Positions 9,392 to 17,895 of a stretch of DNA of 64,000 nucleotides are shown in pieces (positions within the stretch are counted from its first letter, which is position 1; every line of letters begins with the position of its first letter). This DNA comes from Mitsuaria chitosanitabida ATCC BAA-476 = NBRC 102408 (GTDB lineage Bacteria; Pseudomonadota; Gammaproteobacteria; Burkholderiales; Burkholderiaceae_C), in the NCBI RefSeq assembly GCF_001598255.1, contig NZ_BCYP01000006.1, positions 248,001 to 312,000 of the forward strand. Reading direction: 5' to 3'. The notes under the pieces were generated by a model. That model made no database searches, was not told the DNA's origin, and saw only the letters and a list, made by a program, of their open reading frames with translations. The position numbers and the translations under genes are program-made.

Positions 9392-9793
9392 ATGACCCCG
9401 ACCGATCTGATCCAGGCCCAGCTCGACGCCTACAACGCGCACGACGTCGAGGCGCTGCTGGCGCTCTACGCGGCGGACGCGCGCCAGTACAAGCATCCCG
9501 ACACCTTGATCGCCGCGGGCGCCGACGCGCTGCGTCAGCGCATGAGCGCGCGCTTCGAGGCCTCCCGGCCGCGCGCGGAGCTGCTGCATCGCATCGCCGT
9601 CGGCAACACGGTGATCGACCACGAGCGCATCCACAACCAGACCCCCTCGGGACCGGTCGTGCGCGAGCTGATCGCGATCTACGAGGTGGACATGACCTTG
9701 CCGGGCGCGGCGGGCGGCGAGGATGGCCGCGCCAGGGAAAACGGGCGCATCGTCGGCGCCCGTTTCGTGTTCGGCGAGGAAGTGCCCGCCTGA
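9392..9793 (+). CDS. SnoaL/NTF2-like domain protein
   Basis: A 133-residue protein with the cone-shaped NTF2-like fold signature: DLIQAQLDAYNAHDVEALLALYAAD at the N-terminus, then the LRQRMSARFEASRP region and a beta-sheet half ending in GARFVFGEE. Family members are small ketosteroid-isomerase-type enzymes or ligand-binding proteins; nothing here fixes the substrate. It follows the small membrane protein by 19 bases and may share its transcript. The fold assignment is good, the function is open. Confidence 0.8.
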   Translation: MTPTDLIQAQLDAYNAHDVEALLALYAADARQYKHPDTLIAAGADALRQRMSARFEASRPRAELLHRIAVGNTVIDHERIHNQTPSGPVVRELIAIYEVDMTLPGAAGGEDGRARENGRIVGARFVFGEEVPA

Positions 9794-9805
9794 CGTGACC
9801 GGGCC

Positions 9806-9827
9806 GGACCGCGCGGGAGCGCGGTCC
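9806..9827. terminator. GC-rich hairpin between convergent genes
   Basis: A 9-bp perfect stem, GGACCGCGC against GCGCGGTCC, with a GGGA loop in the 43-base gap between the SnoaL-like gene and cheB. No T-run follows on either strand, so termination is plausible but not certain. Confidence 0.45.
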
Positions 9828-9836
9828 GCGCCGGCG

Positions 9837-10940
9837 TCACACCCGGTTCAATGACATGCCGGCCGTGCTGCGCAGGCGCTCGATCAATCGCGTCGCGATC
9901 TGCTGCAAGGGCAGGACCTCGTCGGCGGCGCCGGCGTTGATCGCCTCGCGCGGCATGCCGAAGACCACGCAGGTGGCCTCGTCCTGGACCAGGTTGTAGG
10001 AACCCGCGTCCTTCATCGTCTTCATGGCCTTGGCGCCGTCGGCGCCCATGCCGGTCAGCATGATGCCCAGCGCGTTCTGGCCCACGACACGCGCGGCCGA
10101 GTTGAACAGCACTTCCACCGACGGCTTGTGGCGGTTCACCGGATCGCCGTCCTGCACGCGTGCGATGTAGTTGGCGCCGGAGCGCTCCACGCTGAAGTGC
10201 ATGCCGCCCGGGGCGATGTAGCCGTGGCCGGGCAGGATCCGCTCGCCGTCCTGGGCTTCCTTGACGCGGATCTTGCACAGGCCGTCCAGGCGCGCCGCGT
10301 AGCTGCGGGTGAAGCCGGGCGGCATGTGCTGCGTGATGCAGACCGCCGGGCAGTCGGCGGGCAGGTTGATGAGCACGTCCTTGGTCGCCTCGGTGCCGCC
10401 GGTCGACGCGCCGATGAAGATGATCTTCTCGGTGGACAGACGGCCCAGGCTGGCGATCGGGGAGGCGGGCTTGAGCGGCGGCGTCGCGCCGCCGGTCGCG
10501 GCGGCCGGCGCGGCGGTGGGCGCGTGCAGGCGGCGGATCTGGGCCTTGGCGGCGATGCGGATCTTGTCGGTGATGTCCTGCGCCAGCGCGCGGATGCCGT
10601 CGGCCACGCCGATCTTGGGCTTGGCCACGAAGTCCACCGCGCCCAGCTCCAGCGCCTTGAGCGTCACCTCGGCGCCGCGCTCGGTCAGCGTGGACACCAT
10701 CACCACCGGCATCGGTCGCAGGCGCATCAGGCGCTGCAGGAAGTCGAGGCCGTCCATCTTGGGCATCTCGACGTCCAGCGTGATCACGTCGGGGTTGAGG
10801 TTGCGGATCATCTCGCGCGCCGCGAGCGGGTCGCTGGCCGCGCCGATGCACTGCATGTCGGGCTGGCGGTTGATGATCTCGGTCAGGATGCTGCGCACCA
10901 GCGCGGAATCATCGACGACGACGACAGTGGTCTTGGCCAT
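9837..10940 (-). CDS. cheB: Chemotaxis protein-glutamate methylesterase/deamidase CheB
   Basis: A 367-residue response-regulator enzyme. Residues 1-120 form a receiver domain with the acidic pair DD at 10-11, the phosphoacceptor Asp56 in [13 protein letters not shown] and the Lys of FVAKPK. After a Pro/Ala-rich linker (about 135-165) comes the methylesterase domain with the catalytic triad visible as Ser in GASTGG, His in TQHMPPGF and Asp in GMGADGA. It removes methyl groups from chemoreceptors when phosphorylated by CheA, giving adaptation. It follows cheD by 61 bases. No cheA or cheW lies in the window. Confidence 0.97.
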   Translation of the reverse strand: MAKTTVVVVDDSALVRSILTEIINRQPDMQCIGAASDPLAAREMIRNLNPDVITLDVEMPKMDGLDFLQRLMRLRPMPVVMVSTLTERGAEVTLKALELGAVDFVAKPKIGVADGIRALAQDITDKIRIAAKAQIRRLHAPTAAPAAATGGATPPLKPASPIASLGRLSTEKIIFIGASTGGTEATKDVLINLPADCPAVCITQHMPPGFTRSYAARLDGLCKIRVKEAQDGERILPGHGYIAPGGMHFSVERSGANYIARVQDGDPVNRHKPSVEVLFNSAARVVGQNALGIMLTGMGADGAKAMKTMKDAGSYNLVQDEATCVVFGMPREAINAGAADEVLPLQQIATRLIERLRSTAGMSLNRV

Positions 10941-11001
10941 TTCTTCTTACTCCTCGTACTTCTGTACTTCTTCCAGGGGCTCCCCGGGTTCCGTCGCGCG
11001 C

Positions 11002-11673
11002 TCAGAACAGGTCGATCGAGCCACCGCTGCTGGCCACCGGCTGCGCGCGCTGCGCCGCGGCCTTGTCCTGCTGCACCAGCGCGTCGGTGTTGGTCGGCGC
11101 CAGGCGCTTGACCATCGCCTTGCCGCTCCTGGGCAGGAAGCAGACCTTGCGCGGATAGACGTCCATCACGTCCTTGGAGACGATGGGGATGCGCTCGAGC
11201 TTGAGGAAGTCGATGACGAAGTTGGTGTTGCGCTCGCCGACGTTGATCGTGTTCATGCCGGAGATGACCGCGCCGCCGCCAAAGATCTTGGCTTCCATGC
11301 GGCTCTTGGCGGCGCCGCGCTTCATCATCTCGTTGATCAGCAGTTCCATCGCGAACGAGCCGTAGCGGCCCGAGTCGCCGTGACCCTCGGGCAGCATGAA
11401 GTGGTTCATCCCGCCGATCTGCGCGTGGCGGTCCCACAGGCAGGCGGCGATGCAGGAACCCAGCGTGGTCATCACCAGCAGGTCGTCGTTGTCGACGAAG
11501 TACTCGCCGGGCAGCACCTTCACGGCGGCGTTCTTGAAGTGCGCGTCGTAGAAGAAGAACGAGGCCTCGCCGTTCTTGCGCGACACCGTCTTGAGCTGGG
11601 CCACGCGTGCCGCGCCGGCGCTGGCCAGCGCCGCGCTTTGCTGCATGGCGGAGGAGGCGGAGGACAGGGTCAT
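11002..11673 (-). CDS. cheD: Chemoreceptor glutamine deamidase CheD
   Basis: A protein of about 223 residues that deamidates glutamines on methyl-accepting chemotaxis proteins. The active-site cysteine is in TLGSCIAACLWD and the histidine in GGMNHFMLPE, the family's catalytic pair. It has an N-terminal extension of about 35 residues and a C-terminal tail of about 30 residues rich in Ala and Gln, ending GGSIDLF. The ATG at 11673 gives full coverage; a second ATG at 11646 is possible. It lies 11 bases after cheR and 61 bases before cheB, the usual cheR-cheD-cheB order in betaproteobacteria. Confidence 0.95.
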   Translation of the reverse strand: MTLSSASSAMQQSAALASAGAARVAQLKTVSRKNGEASFFFYDAHFKNAAVKVLPGEYFVDNDDLLVMTTLGSCIAACLWDRHAQIGGMNHFMLPEGHGDSGRYGSFAMELLINEMMKRGAAKSRMEAKIFGGGAVISGMNTINVGERNTNFVIDFLKLERIPIVSKDVMDVYPRKVCFLPRSGKAMVKRLAPTNTDALVQQDKAAAQRAQPVASSGGSIDLF

Positions 11674-11684
11674 GGGGTGTTCTT

Positions 11685-12551
11685 TCAGACGCGCTCGTAG
11701 ATCGTCTTGCCGCGCAGGCGGAAGAGATCGCGGGAATCGGTGAAGTTCTCGGAATGACCGACGAACAGCAGACCGCCCGGGCGCATCACCTTGTGGATGC
11801 GCTCCAGCACCTTGCGCTGCGTCGGGGCGTCGAAATAGATCATCACGTTGCGGCAGAACACGACATGGAAGGGCTCGCCCAGGTTCCAGCTCGTGTTCAT
11901 GAGGTTCAGCGTCCGGAACTCGATCATGCGCGCGAGTTCGGGCTTCACGCGGATGCGGCCCTCGTTGGCGCCCGTTCCCTTGAGGAAGAATTGACGCAGA
12001 CGCTGCGGAGAGAGCCCGCGCGACTCGGCCGCGTAGACGCCGCGGCGCGCGGTGTTGAGCACGTTGGTGTCGATGTCGCTGCAGATGATCTGCACGCCGG
12101 AGTTCGCGCCCAGCGACTCCTGGCAGGTCATCGCGATGGAGTAGGGCTCCTCGCCGGTGGAGGCCGCGCAGCACCAGATGCGGATCGGCTTCCCCTGGAG
12201 CGTCTTGAGGTCGTCCGTGAGTGACTGGAAGTGGTGGTCCTCGCGGAAGAAGCTGGTCAGGTTGGTGGTCAGGCAGTTCACGAACTCCTGCCACTCCTGG
12301 TCGCCCTGCGGCCCCGTCACGCCCTCGAGCCACTGCAGGTAGCTGGCGAAGCTCTTGTGGCCGGTGTCGCGCAGCCGGCGCGAGAGCCGGCTGTAGACCA
12401 TGGCGTGCTTGCCATCGTGCAGCGAGATGCCGGCGTGCTGGTAGATCAGCTGCCGCACGCGGTCGAAATCCGCCCGGCTGAAGCTGAACTCGTGATCGAT
12501 CGCCTCGACGGGAGACGAAGCCGGAACGGAAGCCGGTTGACCTGGGCGCAT
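11685..12551 (-). CDS. cheR: Chemotaxis protein methyltransferase CheR
   Basis: A 288-residue SAM-dependent enzyme that methylates glutamates on chemoreceptors. The N-terminal alpha domain begins FSFSRADFDRVRQLIYQHAG, followed by TNLTSFFRE, the SAM-binding WCCAASTGEEPYS and the catalytic-domain motif FCRNVMIYFD. The ATG at 12551 precedes the CheR domain by about 20 residues; the frame stays open far upstream only because it runs antisense to the GGDEF gene. It is the first gene of cheR-cheD-cheB and is divergent from the diguanylate cyclase gene. Confidence 0.96.
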   Translation of the reverse strand: MRPGQPASVPASSPVEAIDHEFSFSRADFDRVRQLIYQHAGISLHDGKHAMVYSRLSRRLRDTGHKSFASYLQWLEGVTGPQGDQEWQEFVNCLTTNLTSFFREDHHFQSLTDDLKTLQGKPIRIWCCAASTGEEPYSIAMTCQESLGANSGVQIICSDIDTNVLNTARRGVYAAESRGLSPQRLRQFFLKGTGANEGRIRVKPELARMIEFRTLNLMNTSWNLGEPFHVVFCRNVMIYFDAPTQRKVLERIHKVMRPGGLLFVGHSENFTDSRDLFRLRGKTIYERV

Positions 12552-12719
12552 GGGGCTATTGGACTTCTTGATGGGGGATGCCGGGGCACCGGGTAAGCCG
12601 CCATTGTCGGCAATCGCTAGTTTGCGTGCTAGTCGCCGTTTTGATGTGTGAAAGAGGTGGGGTAACCGGCTCTTTTCTGCACGCTCATTCGAGGGGAAGC
12701 CGCTAGACTTCGCCGGAAA

Positions 12720-13466
12720 TTGACCTGTCTTGCCTCGGTCCGCCCCTTGGAACATCCGCAAAGTCTCATTGCCGCGCATCACTTGCGCCTGGACCTGGCC
12801 CTGCAGCTGCTGCAGCAGGCCGGGGCGATGCTGCCCGACGCGGAGCCGTACTCGGAGGCCTGGTTGCAGGGCATCCTGGACGCGCTGTGCGACCTCTCGA
12901 GCAAGGACGCGTTGACCGGACTGGTCAACCGCCGCAGCTTCGAGATGGCCCTGGGCCGCGAGGTCGACCGGGTGGCACGGTCCGGCGAGCCGGCCTTGCT
13001 GCTGGTGCTGGACATCGACCACTTCAAGGCGGTCAACGACACGCATGGCCACGCGGCCGGTGATCAGGTGATCCGCGCGGTGGCCGGGGCGATCAGTCAG
13101 ACGGTCCGGCCGATGGACACGGTGGCCCGGGTCGGCGGCGAGGAGTTCGCGATCATTCTTCCCAACTGCCCGACCTCGGTCGGCGTGGTGGTGGCGGAGC
13201 GGATCCGGCAACGGGTGGAGGCGATGGCCATCAGCGTCGCCACCGGCGTGGACGCGCTGCGCTGCACGATCAGCATCGGCGGGGCGTTCGCGCCGCAGTG
13301 GGTGCGGTCGTCGACCCTGATCTGGACGGAACGTGCCGACCGTCAGCTGTACCGGGCCAAGGCCGAGGGACGCAACCGCGCCTGCCTCGAGAGCCATGTG
13401 GACTCCCTGGTCAGCGCCGAGGAAAAAGGCATGTTGTTCGCAGTAACGCAACAGGATAGTGAATGA
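12720..13466 (+). CDS. Diguanylate cyclase (GGDEF domain)
   Basis: A protein of about 248 residues with an N-terminal helical region of ~60 residues and a GGDEF domain that makes cyclic-di-GMP from two GTP. Visible motifs are DALTGLVNRRSFE, the metal-binding DIDHFKAVNDTHGH, the active site GGEEF and, five residues before it, an RxxD inhibitory site (RPMD), so product feedback is expected. No transmembrane helix is seen. The start is uncertain: the longest frame begins at a TTG at 12720 and no ATG lies before the domain. Its stop overlaps the next gene's ATG (ATGA), coupling it to the FlhG-like ATPase. Confidence 0.9.
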   Translation: MTCLASVRPLEHPQSLIAAHHLRLDLALQLLQQAGAMLPDAEPYSEAWLQGILDALCDLSSKDALTGLVNRRSFEMALGREVDRVARSGEPALLLVLDIDHFKAVNDTHGHAAGDQVIRAVAGAISQTVRPMDTVARVGGEEFAIILPNCPTSVGVVVAERIRQRVEAMAISVATGVDALRCTISIGGAFAPQWVRSSTLIWTERADRQLYRAKAEGRNRACLESHVDSLVSAEEKGMLFAVTQQDSE

Positions 13467-14275
13467 GCATGACAACAGCTCCTGCTGCACCGAATGCCCG
13501 CGGAGGCGCTCGCACCTTGGCCGTCACGAGCGGCAAGGGCGGCGTGGGCAAGACCTTCGTCACCGCCAACCTGGCGGCCGCCCTGGCGGCGCGCGGCGAG
13601 CGCGTGCTGGTGCTGGACGCCGACCTCGGCCTGGCCAACCTGGACGTGGTGCTGAACCTGCACCCCAAGCTCACCCTGCACGACGTCTTCACCGAGCGCT
13701 GCACCCTGGAGCAGGCCATCCTGCCCGCGCCGGGCGGCTTCCATGTGCTGCTGGCGGGCTCGGGCATGGTGGAGTATTCGCGGCTGACGCCGGACGTGCG
13801 CGACAAGCTGCTGCATATCCTGGAGGTGGTCCGCCCGCGCTTCGACTACGTGCTGCTGGACACCGGTGCCGGCATCTCGGACGTGGTGCTGTTCGCGGTC
13901 TCGATGGCGCATGACGTGCTCGTCGTGGCGACGCCGGAGCCCACCTCGCTGACCGACGCCTACGCGACGATCAAGGTGCTGGCCACGCAGCAGGACCGCC
14001 GCCAGGTCCGGCTGATCATCAACCAGGCCAACCGGCCGGGCGAGGGCAAGCTGATCTGCGGTCAGCTGCAGCAGGTGCTGCAACGCTTCGTCGGTCCGCA
14101 GCCGGGGCAGAACTTCAAGCTGGACCTGCTGGGCGAGGTCAAGAGCGACCCCATGGTCCGGCAGGCCGTGCTCAAGCGCCAGCTGCTGCTGGAGCATTAC
14201 CCGGGCAGCGACGCGGCGCAGTCCATCCGCGGCCTGGCCTCCAAGCTGCTCGAGATCGCCGCCGCTCGCGCCTGA
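13463..14275 (+). CDS. MinD/ParA-family ATPase, FlhG (FleN/YlxH)-like
   Basis: A 270-residue deviant Walker A ATPase. SGKGGVGKTFVTANLAAAL is the P-loop with the signature lysine, followed by VLVLDADLGLANLDV (switch I / Walker A') and the VLLDTGAGISD switch II segment. The DLGLANLDV form and overall length fit FlhG/FleN, which limits the number and position of polar flagella, better than MinD; the C-terminal membrane-targeting helix of MinD is not obvious. It overlaps the diguanylate cyclase gene by four bases and lies near cheRDB, supporting a motility role. FlhF, its usual partner, is not in the window. Confidence 0.85.
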   Translation: MSMTTAPAAPNARGGARTLAVTSGKGGVGKTFVTANLAAALAARGERVLVLDADLGLANLDVVLNLHPKLTLHDVFTERCTLEQAILPAPGGFHVLLAGSGMVEYSRLTPDVRDKLLHILEVVRPRFDYVLLDTGAGISDVVLFAVSMAHDVLVVATPEPTSLTDAYATIKVLATQQDRRQVRLIINQANRPGEGKLICGQLQQVLQRFVGPQPGQNFKLDLLGEVKSDPMVRQAVLKRQLLLEHYPGSDAAQSIRGLASKLLEIAAARA

Positions 14276-14376
14276 CCCTCTGTGTGAACGCGCGCCGGCC
14301 GCCGTCCGCCTGGTGCGGGTCCGAGCCCCGGCCGCGCGCGGATCTCTCCTTCCTCAAGCCGCTTTCTCCCGCTGCG

Positions 14377-14793
14377 ATGACCGATTCCCAAGACGCTGGT
14401 GCGACAGGCGCCGCCGCGCCCACGACCCCGTTCGAATGGGTGGGCGGCGAGGACGCCGTGCGGCGCCTCGTCGACCGCTTCTACGACCTGATGGACCTGG
14501 AGCCGCGCTTCGCGCAGCTGCGCGCCATCCATCCGACGACGCTGGACGGCTCGCGCGACAAGCTGTTCTGGTTCCTGTGCGGCTGGCTGGGCGGCCCGGA
14601 CCACTTCGTCGAGCGCTTCGGCCACCCGCGCCTGCGCGCGCGGCACATGCCCTACCGCATCGGCATCGCGGAGCGCGACCAGTGGATGGCCGCGATGACC
14701 CAGGCCATGGCCGAGTGCGAGTTCGACCCCGAGCTGCAGCGCCGCCTGGTGGCCTCCTTCGCCAACACGGCGGACTGGATGCGCAACGTCTGA
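14377..14793 (+). CDS. Group II truncated haemoglobin (TrHbO type)
   Basis: A 138-residue globin with the 2-on-2 fold. The segment FEWVGGEDAVRRLVDRFYDLMD is helix B/E of the family; the proximal-histidine region HPRLRARHMPYRI is followed by the conserved IAERDQWMAAM with the group II tryptophan. These proteins bind O2 or NO and are linked to oxygen handling and nitrosative stress. The ATG at 14377 is chosen because the globin fold starts about 20 residues later; a GTG at 14284 would add 31 residues without similarity. It starts about 100 bases after the FlhG-like gene. Confidence 0.9.
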   Translation: MTDSQDAGATGAAAPTTPFEWVGGEDAVRRLVDRFYDLMDLEPRFAQLRAIHPTTLDGSRDKLFWFLCGWLGGPDHFVERFGHPRLRARHMPYRIGIAERDQWMAAMTQAMAECEFDPELQRRLVASFANTADWMRNV

Positions 14794-15019
14794 GCGGCGC
14801 GCGGACCGGGTGATCCGACCGCCGCGGCGGACGGGCCGATCCGCGAGCCGCCGGCCACCCGGACGGGCTGCCGTGCGTTCCTTCACGACCCGCGGACCGC
14901 GGCGCCGCGGCGGTGCCATGTAACCGGCGCCGGGGGCGTGCATTTCTGACGGCAGGGCTTGCCGCGTCGCGGGGCCGATGAACACGGGGCTCGCGGCGTC
15001 GTCTAACGTGGCGCCCATC

Positions 15020-15403
15020 ATGCTCACGCAATTCGACGACGATGTGGTCGGCATCGAAGCCAATCCCGACCTCCAGCATGTCCGCATCGACGATGGCCGC
15101 CTGTGGCTGTCGGAGGATGCCCGCGAGGACATCGAGGTCTGCGCCGGCTACTGCCCGGAAACGGACAGCCCGATCCTGATGCTGAACTTCCTGCGCGCGG
15201 CCTGCGTGCGGCTCCAGCACGTGGATGTCGACGGTGAACAGGCGGAGAACGCGTTCATGTCCTTCTGCGTCCTCAAGGGCCTGGAGCACGCCATCGAGAC
15301 CCACTGGCAGGGCGCCGAACTGGTCGGTGAGTTCCACCCGGAACGCCTGCTGATGGCCTTCACGACGCAGGTGTCGCCGCACACCAGCCTGATGCTGCAC
15401 TGA
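15020..15403 (+). CDS. Acidic small protein of unknown function
   Basis: About 127 residues starting MLTQFDDDVVGIEANPDLQ; an in-frame ATG at 14978 would add 14 residues. The protein is acidic, soluble and without a signal peptide. It has two cysteines close together in EVCAGYCPETDSP and another in the RAACVRLQ helix. No family is recognised. Codon bias matches its neighbours, so it looks like a real chromosomal gene. It stands alone between the globin gene and the TonB-like gene on the other strand, after a 226-base gap in which nothing else is evident. Confidence 0.6.
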   Translation: MLTQFDDDVVGIEANPDLQHVRIDDGRLWLSEDAREDIEVCAGYCPETDSPILMLNFLRAACVRLQHVDVDGEQAENAFMSFCVLKGLEHAIETHWQGAELVGEFHPERLLMAFTTQVSPHTSLMLH

Positions 15404-15517
15404 GCGCGCCGCGCTCGGTTCGCCCCACGAGGCGCCGGTCACGCGACGAGCGTGCCGGCGCCTTGGTCGTTCAGGGCCCGCGAGCCGGCGCCGTGACGCC
15501 GCCCGCGTCTCGCCCGC

Positions 15518-16216
15518 TCAATCGACGCGGAAGGCGAATTCCTGCTGGAAGCGGTGCTCGCCGGGGCAGACGTAGCGCGACTTCAGCGTGCCCTCGATGG
15601 CGTTCGAGAAGGCGCGCCGCGTGCGCGCATCCATCGCGCCGCCCAGCGCCTGGATCTGCACCGCGACCACGCGTCCGCCTTGCACGTCGGCCACCGCGCG
15701 GAACAGCGCCTCGCCGCTCCAGTTGACCGAGGGCATCTCCGGCGAGGCCATCTGCGTGCAGATGGCGCCGGGCTGCGTGACCGTGGTCTTCGGCACGACG
15801 GCCGGCGGTCCCTGGTCCGGACGGACCTCGCCCTTGGCGACCTCGAACGGGACGACCTCGCGCCGCTCCTGCGCCGCCACGGTCTGGATCAGCGGCGGGG
15901 TCGTGGGCGTGATCTCCACCGGCGGCACCGGGACCTCCACCAGCTTGGGCAGGCGGATCTCGGGTTGCGGGATGGGGAGCGGGTCGGGCGGCTTGGGGTG
16001 CTCCTCCTTCTCGGTGACGGGGCGCAACGTGATGGGCGCCGGTGCCTCCGCGGCGTGGCGCTGGAAGCCCTTGATGAGCGCGCCCACCATCAGCAGGTGG
16101 ACGATCCCGACCAGGATCAGCCCGCCGGTGCGGGCGCTGGGCGCCTGGAAGTGGCCGCGGCTGAGGCGGCGCGGACCCGAGGCGGCCAGAAAGGCCGGAG
16201 ACATGGGCATCGACAT
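15518..16216 (-). CDS. TonB-like energy transducer
   Basis: A 232-residue inner-membrane-anchored protein. A single N-terminal transmembrane helix (about residues 30-50, GGLILVGIVHLLMVGALI) is followed by a Pro-rich periplasmic span with Pro-Glu and Pro-Lys repeats (PKPPDPLPIPQPE) and a C-terminal TonB-fold domain near residues 150-232 (VNWSGEALFRAVADVQGGRV and on). TonB couples the proton motive force through ExbB/ExbD to outer-membrane receptors. ExbB and ExbD are not adjacent, and the C-terminal domain is a divergent TonB_C-type, so it may serve a subset of receptors. A Fur-like palindrome lies just upstream. Confidence 0.82.
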   Translation of the reverse strand: MSMPMSPAFLAASGPRRLSRGHFQAPSARTGGLILVGIVHLLMVGALIKGFQRHAAEAPAPITLRPVTEKEEHPKPPDPLPIPQPEIRLPKLVEVPVPPVEITPTTPPLIQTVAAQERREVVPFEVAKGEVRPDQGPPAVVPKTTVTQPGAICTQMASPEMPSVNWSGEALFRAVADVQGGRVVAVQIQALGGAMDARTRRAFSNAIEGTLKSRYVCPGEHRFQQEFAFRVD

Positions 16217-16269
16217 GCGTGTTCCCTCCCCATCGTGACGATGGACGTGTGGTGGTGTGAATCAATCCC

Positions 16270-16286
16270 TTGAGAACTGTTCTCAA
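16270..16286. promoter_or_regulatory. Perfect palindrome upstream of TonB-like gene, candidate Fur box
   Basis: TTGAGAAC and GTTCTCAA flank a single T, an 8-1-8 perfect inverted repeat. Its inner part, TGAGAAC-n-GTTCTCA, matches the 7-1-7 layout of Fur sites (TGATAAT-n-ATTATCA; TGAGAAT-n-ATTCTCA is a common form), differing only at G/C positions. It lies 54-70 bases upstream of the TonB-like start, where a promoter is expected, so iron-dependent repression is a reasonable inference. Confidence 0.6.
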
Positions 16287-16404
16287 CAACGCCGGCGTCA
16301 GCGCAGACTAGCCAGCCCGCTGGCCAAGCGCAATCGCGTGTTCCGGAAAACAACGCGCATGGGGGAGGGGGAAAGCCCGTGTGGGCCGGGAGGGCGGGAG
16401 CGCC

Positions 16405-17046
16405 TCAGGTCGCGTTGAGCAGCACCATCAGCGCGCCGGCGCCGCCATCGCTGGCGCGGGCCTGGACGAAGGCCAGGACCTCCTGCTTCTGCACCAGCCA
16501 GCGCCGCACGCGCGCCTTGAGCACCGGCTCCTTGCCGGGCGAACCGTTGCCCTTGCCGTGGATCACGCGCACGCAGCGCAGGCCGCGGCGGGCGCTGTCA
16601 TGGATGAACTGGCCCAGCGCCTCGCGCGCCTGGTCGCGGCGCAGGCCGTGCAGGTCGATCTGCGCCTGCAGCGACCAGTGGCCGCGCCGCAGCTTGCGCA
16701 CCGACTCGGCGGAGATCTCCGGCCGGCGGAAGGACAGGGTCTCGTCGGTCTCCAGCAGCGAGTCCACGTCGAAGTCGTCCGACAGCGCCTGCTTCCAGGC
16801 CTGCTGCTCGTCGAGCTCGCGCTGGCGGGGTTCGGGCTCGGGCAGGCCGTGGCGCATCACCACGCGGTTGGCGTCGGGCAGCCGGACGACCGCGCCGACG
16901 GTGTGCTCGAAGATGCGGGCCTCGTGGTCGCGCAGCCGCGCGAGCGCGGCCTCGCGTTCGCGGCGCTCCTCCTCCGCGCGTTGGCGGAGCTTCAGTTCTC
17001 GGTGCAGCGTCTGCAGGTCCTGCAGGCTGCGCAGTCGGTCGGTCAC
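16405..17046 (-). CDS. Smr-domain protein (SmrA-like putative DNA endonuclease)
   Basis: A 213-residue protein. The N-terminal half is helical and highly charged (EEERREREAALARLRDHEAR); the C-terminal Smr domain shows IDLHGLRRDQAREAL and VRVIHGKGNGSPGKEPVL, the HGxG signature of MutS2-type Smr nucleases. Free-standing Smr proteins nick DNA in vitro or act on RNA; the in vivo role is unsettled. The GTG start at 17046 overlaps the radC stop (GTGA), so the two genes are translationally coupled. The frame is open far upstream, but that part is antisense or overlaps radC. Confidence 0.88.
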   Translation of the reverse strand: MTDRLRSLQDLQTLHRELKLRQRAEEERREREAALARLRDHEARIFEHTVGAVVRLPDANRVVMRHGLPEPEPRQRELDEQQAWKQALSDDFDVDSLLETDETLSFRRPEISAESVRKLRRGHWSLQAQIDLHGLRRDQAREALGQFIHDSARRGLRCVRVIHGKGNGSPGKEPVLKARVRRWLVQKQEVLAFVQARASDGGAGALMVLLNAT

Positions 17047-17822
17047 ATCAGGCCCAGGTCGGTCATCGATACGGCATCGCCCGCGCCGACGATGAAATGG
17101 TCCAGCACCTTCACGTCCACCAGGGCCAGCGCCTGCGCCATCACGCCGGTCAGCTGCAGGTCCTGGGGCGAGGGATCGGTGTGGCCGGAGGGATGGTTGT
17201 GGACCAGGATCACGGCGGTGGCGTTCAGGGCCAGCGCGCGCTTCACCACCTCGCGGGGATAGGCAATGGTATGGGATGCGGTGCCCTGGAACAGGGTCTC
17301 CAGGGCGATCAGCCGATGGCGGATGTCGAGAAACATCACGGCGAAACACTCGGCGCTCAAGGCGTCGTACTCCAGGCGGAGCAAGTCGCGGACGGTCTGG
17401 GCGTGCTCGAAGACGGGGGCCTGATGCAGGGGCTGGCGCAGCGCGCGGCGCGTGATCTCGGCCGCGGCGAGCAGCATGCCGGCCTTGGACGGCCCCAGGC
17501 CCCGGATGCGGCCCAGCGTGGCGGCATCGGACGCGACCAGGCCGGCGAAGCCGCCGCAGCGGTCCAGCACGTCCCGGGCCAGTTGAAGCACCGGGCGGCC
17601 GGGCAGGCCGGTGCACAGCAGGACGGCCAGCAGCTCGGCATCGCTGAGCGCCCGGGCGCCGCGCGCCAGCAGCTTCTCCCGCGGACGGGCCTCGGCCGGC
17701 AACGCGGCCAGCGAGCCGCCGCGGACGGCGCGAGGGGCGGGGATCGGGGGCTCGCCGGGGACGCGCGTGGACGAGCGGGACGGGCCAGCGGCCGGGGTGG
17801 TGGGATCGATCTGGACGGTCAT
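17043..17822 (-). CDS. radC: RadC family JAB/MPN metalloprotein
   Basis: A 259-residue protein with an N-terminal helix-hairpin-helix region (LGRIRGLGPSKAGMLL near residue 110) and the RadC JAB1/MPN domain carrying the metal-binding motif HNHPSGHTDPSPQD. Despite the name, RadC is not established as a recombination-repair protein; its catalytic function is unknown. An N-terminal Pro/Ser/Arg-rich stretch of about 40 residues precedes the conserved REKLLARGARALSDAELLA. It is coupled to the downstream Smr gene and divergent from slpA, with a 73-base gap between starts. Confidence 0.94.
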   Translation of the reverse strand: MTVQIDPTTPAAGPSRSSTRVPGEPPIPAPRAVRGGSLAALPAEARPREKLLARGARALSDAELLAVLLCTGLPGRPVLQLARDVLDRCGGFAGLVASDAATLGRIRGLGPSKAGMLLAAAEITRRALRQPLHQAPVFEHAQTVRDLLRLEYDALSAECFAVMFLDIRHRLIALETLFQGTASHTIAYPREVVKRALALNATAVILVHNHPSGHTDPSPQDLQLTGVMAQALALVDVKVLDHFIVGAGDAVSMTDLGLM

Positions 17823-17895
17823 GGCGGGACTCGGAGGAAAGGGCGTGGCGCTCCAGCCTAAAATCGCGCCTCGTCCTCAAAAATCCCCCTGACTA

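Noticed and set aside
12604-12611. GCCGACAA (minus strand) resembling a sigma-28 -10 element upstream of cheR
   Set aside because: The -10 fits 7 of 8 bases but no acceptable TAAA-type -35 is found at the right spacing, so a flagellar promoter was not called.
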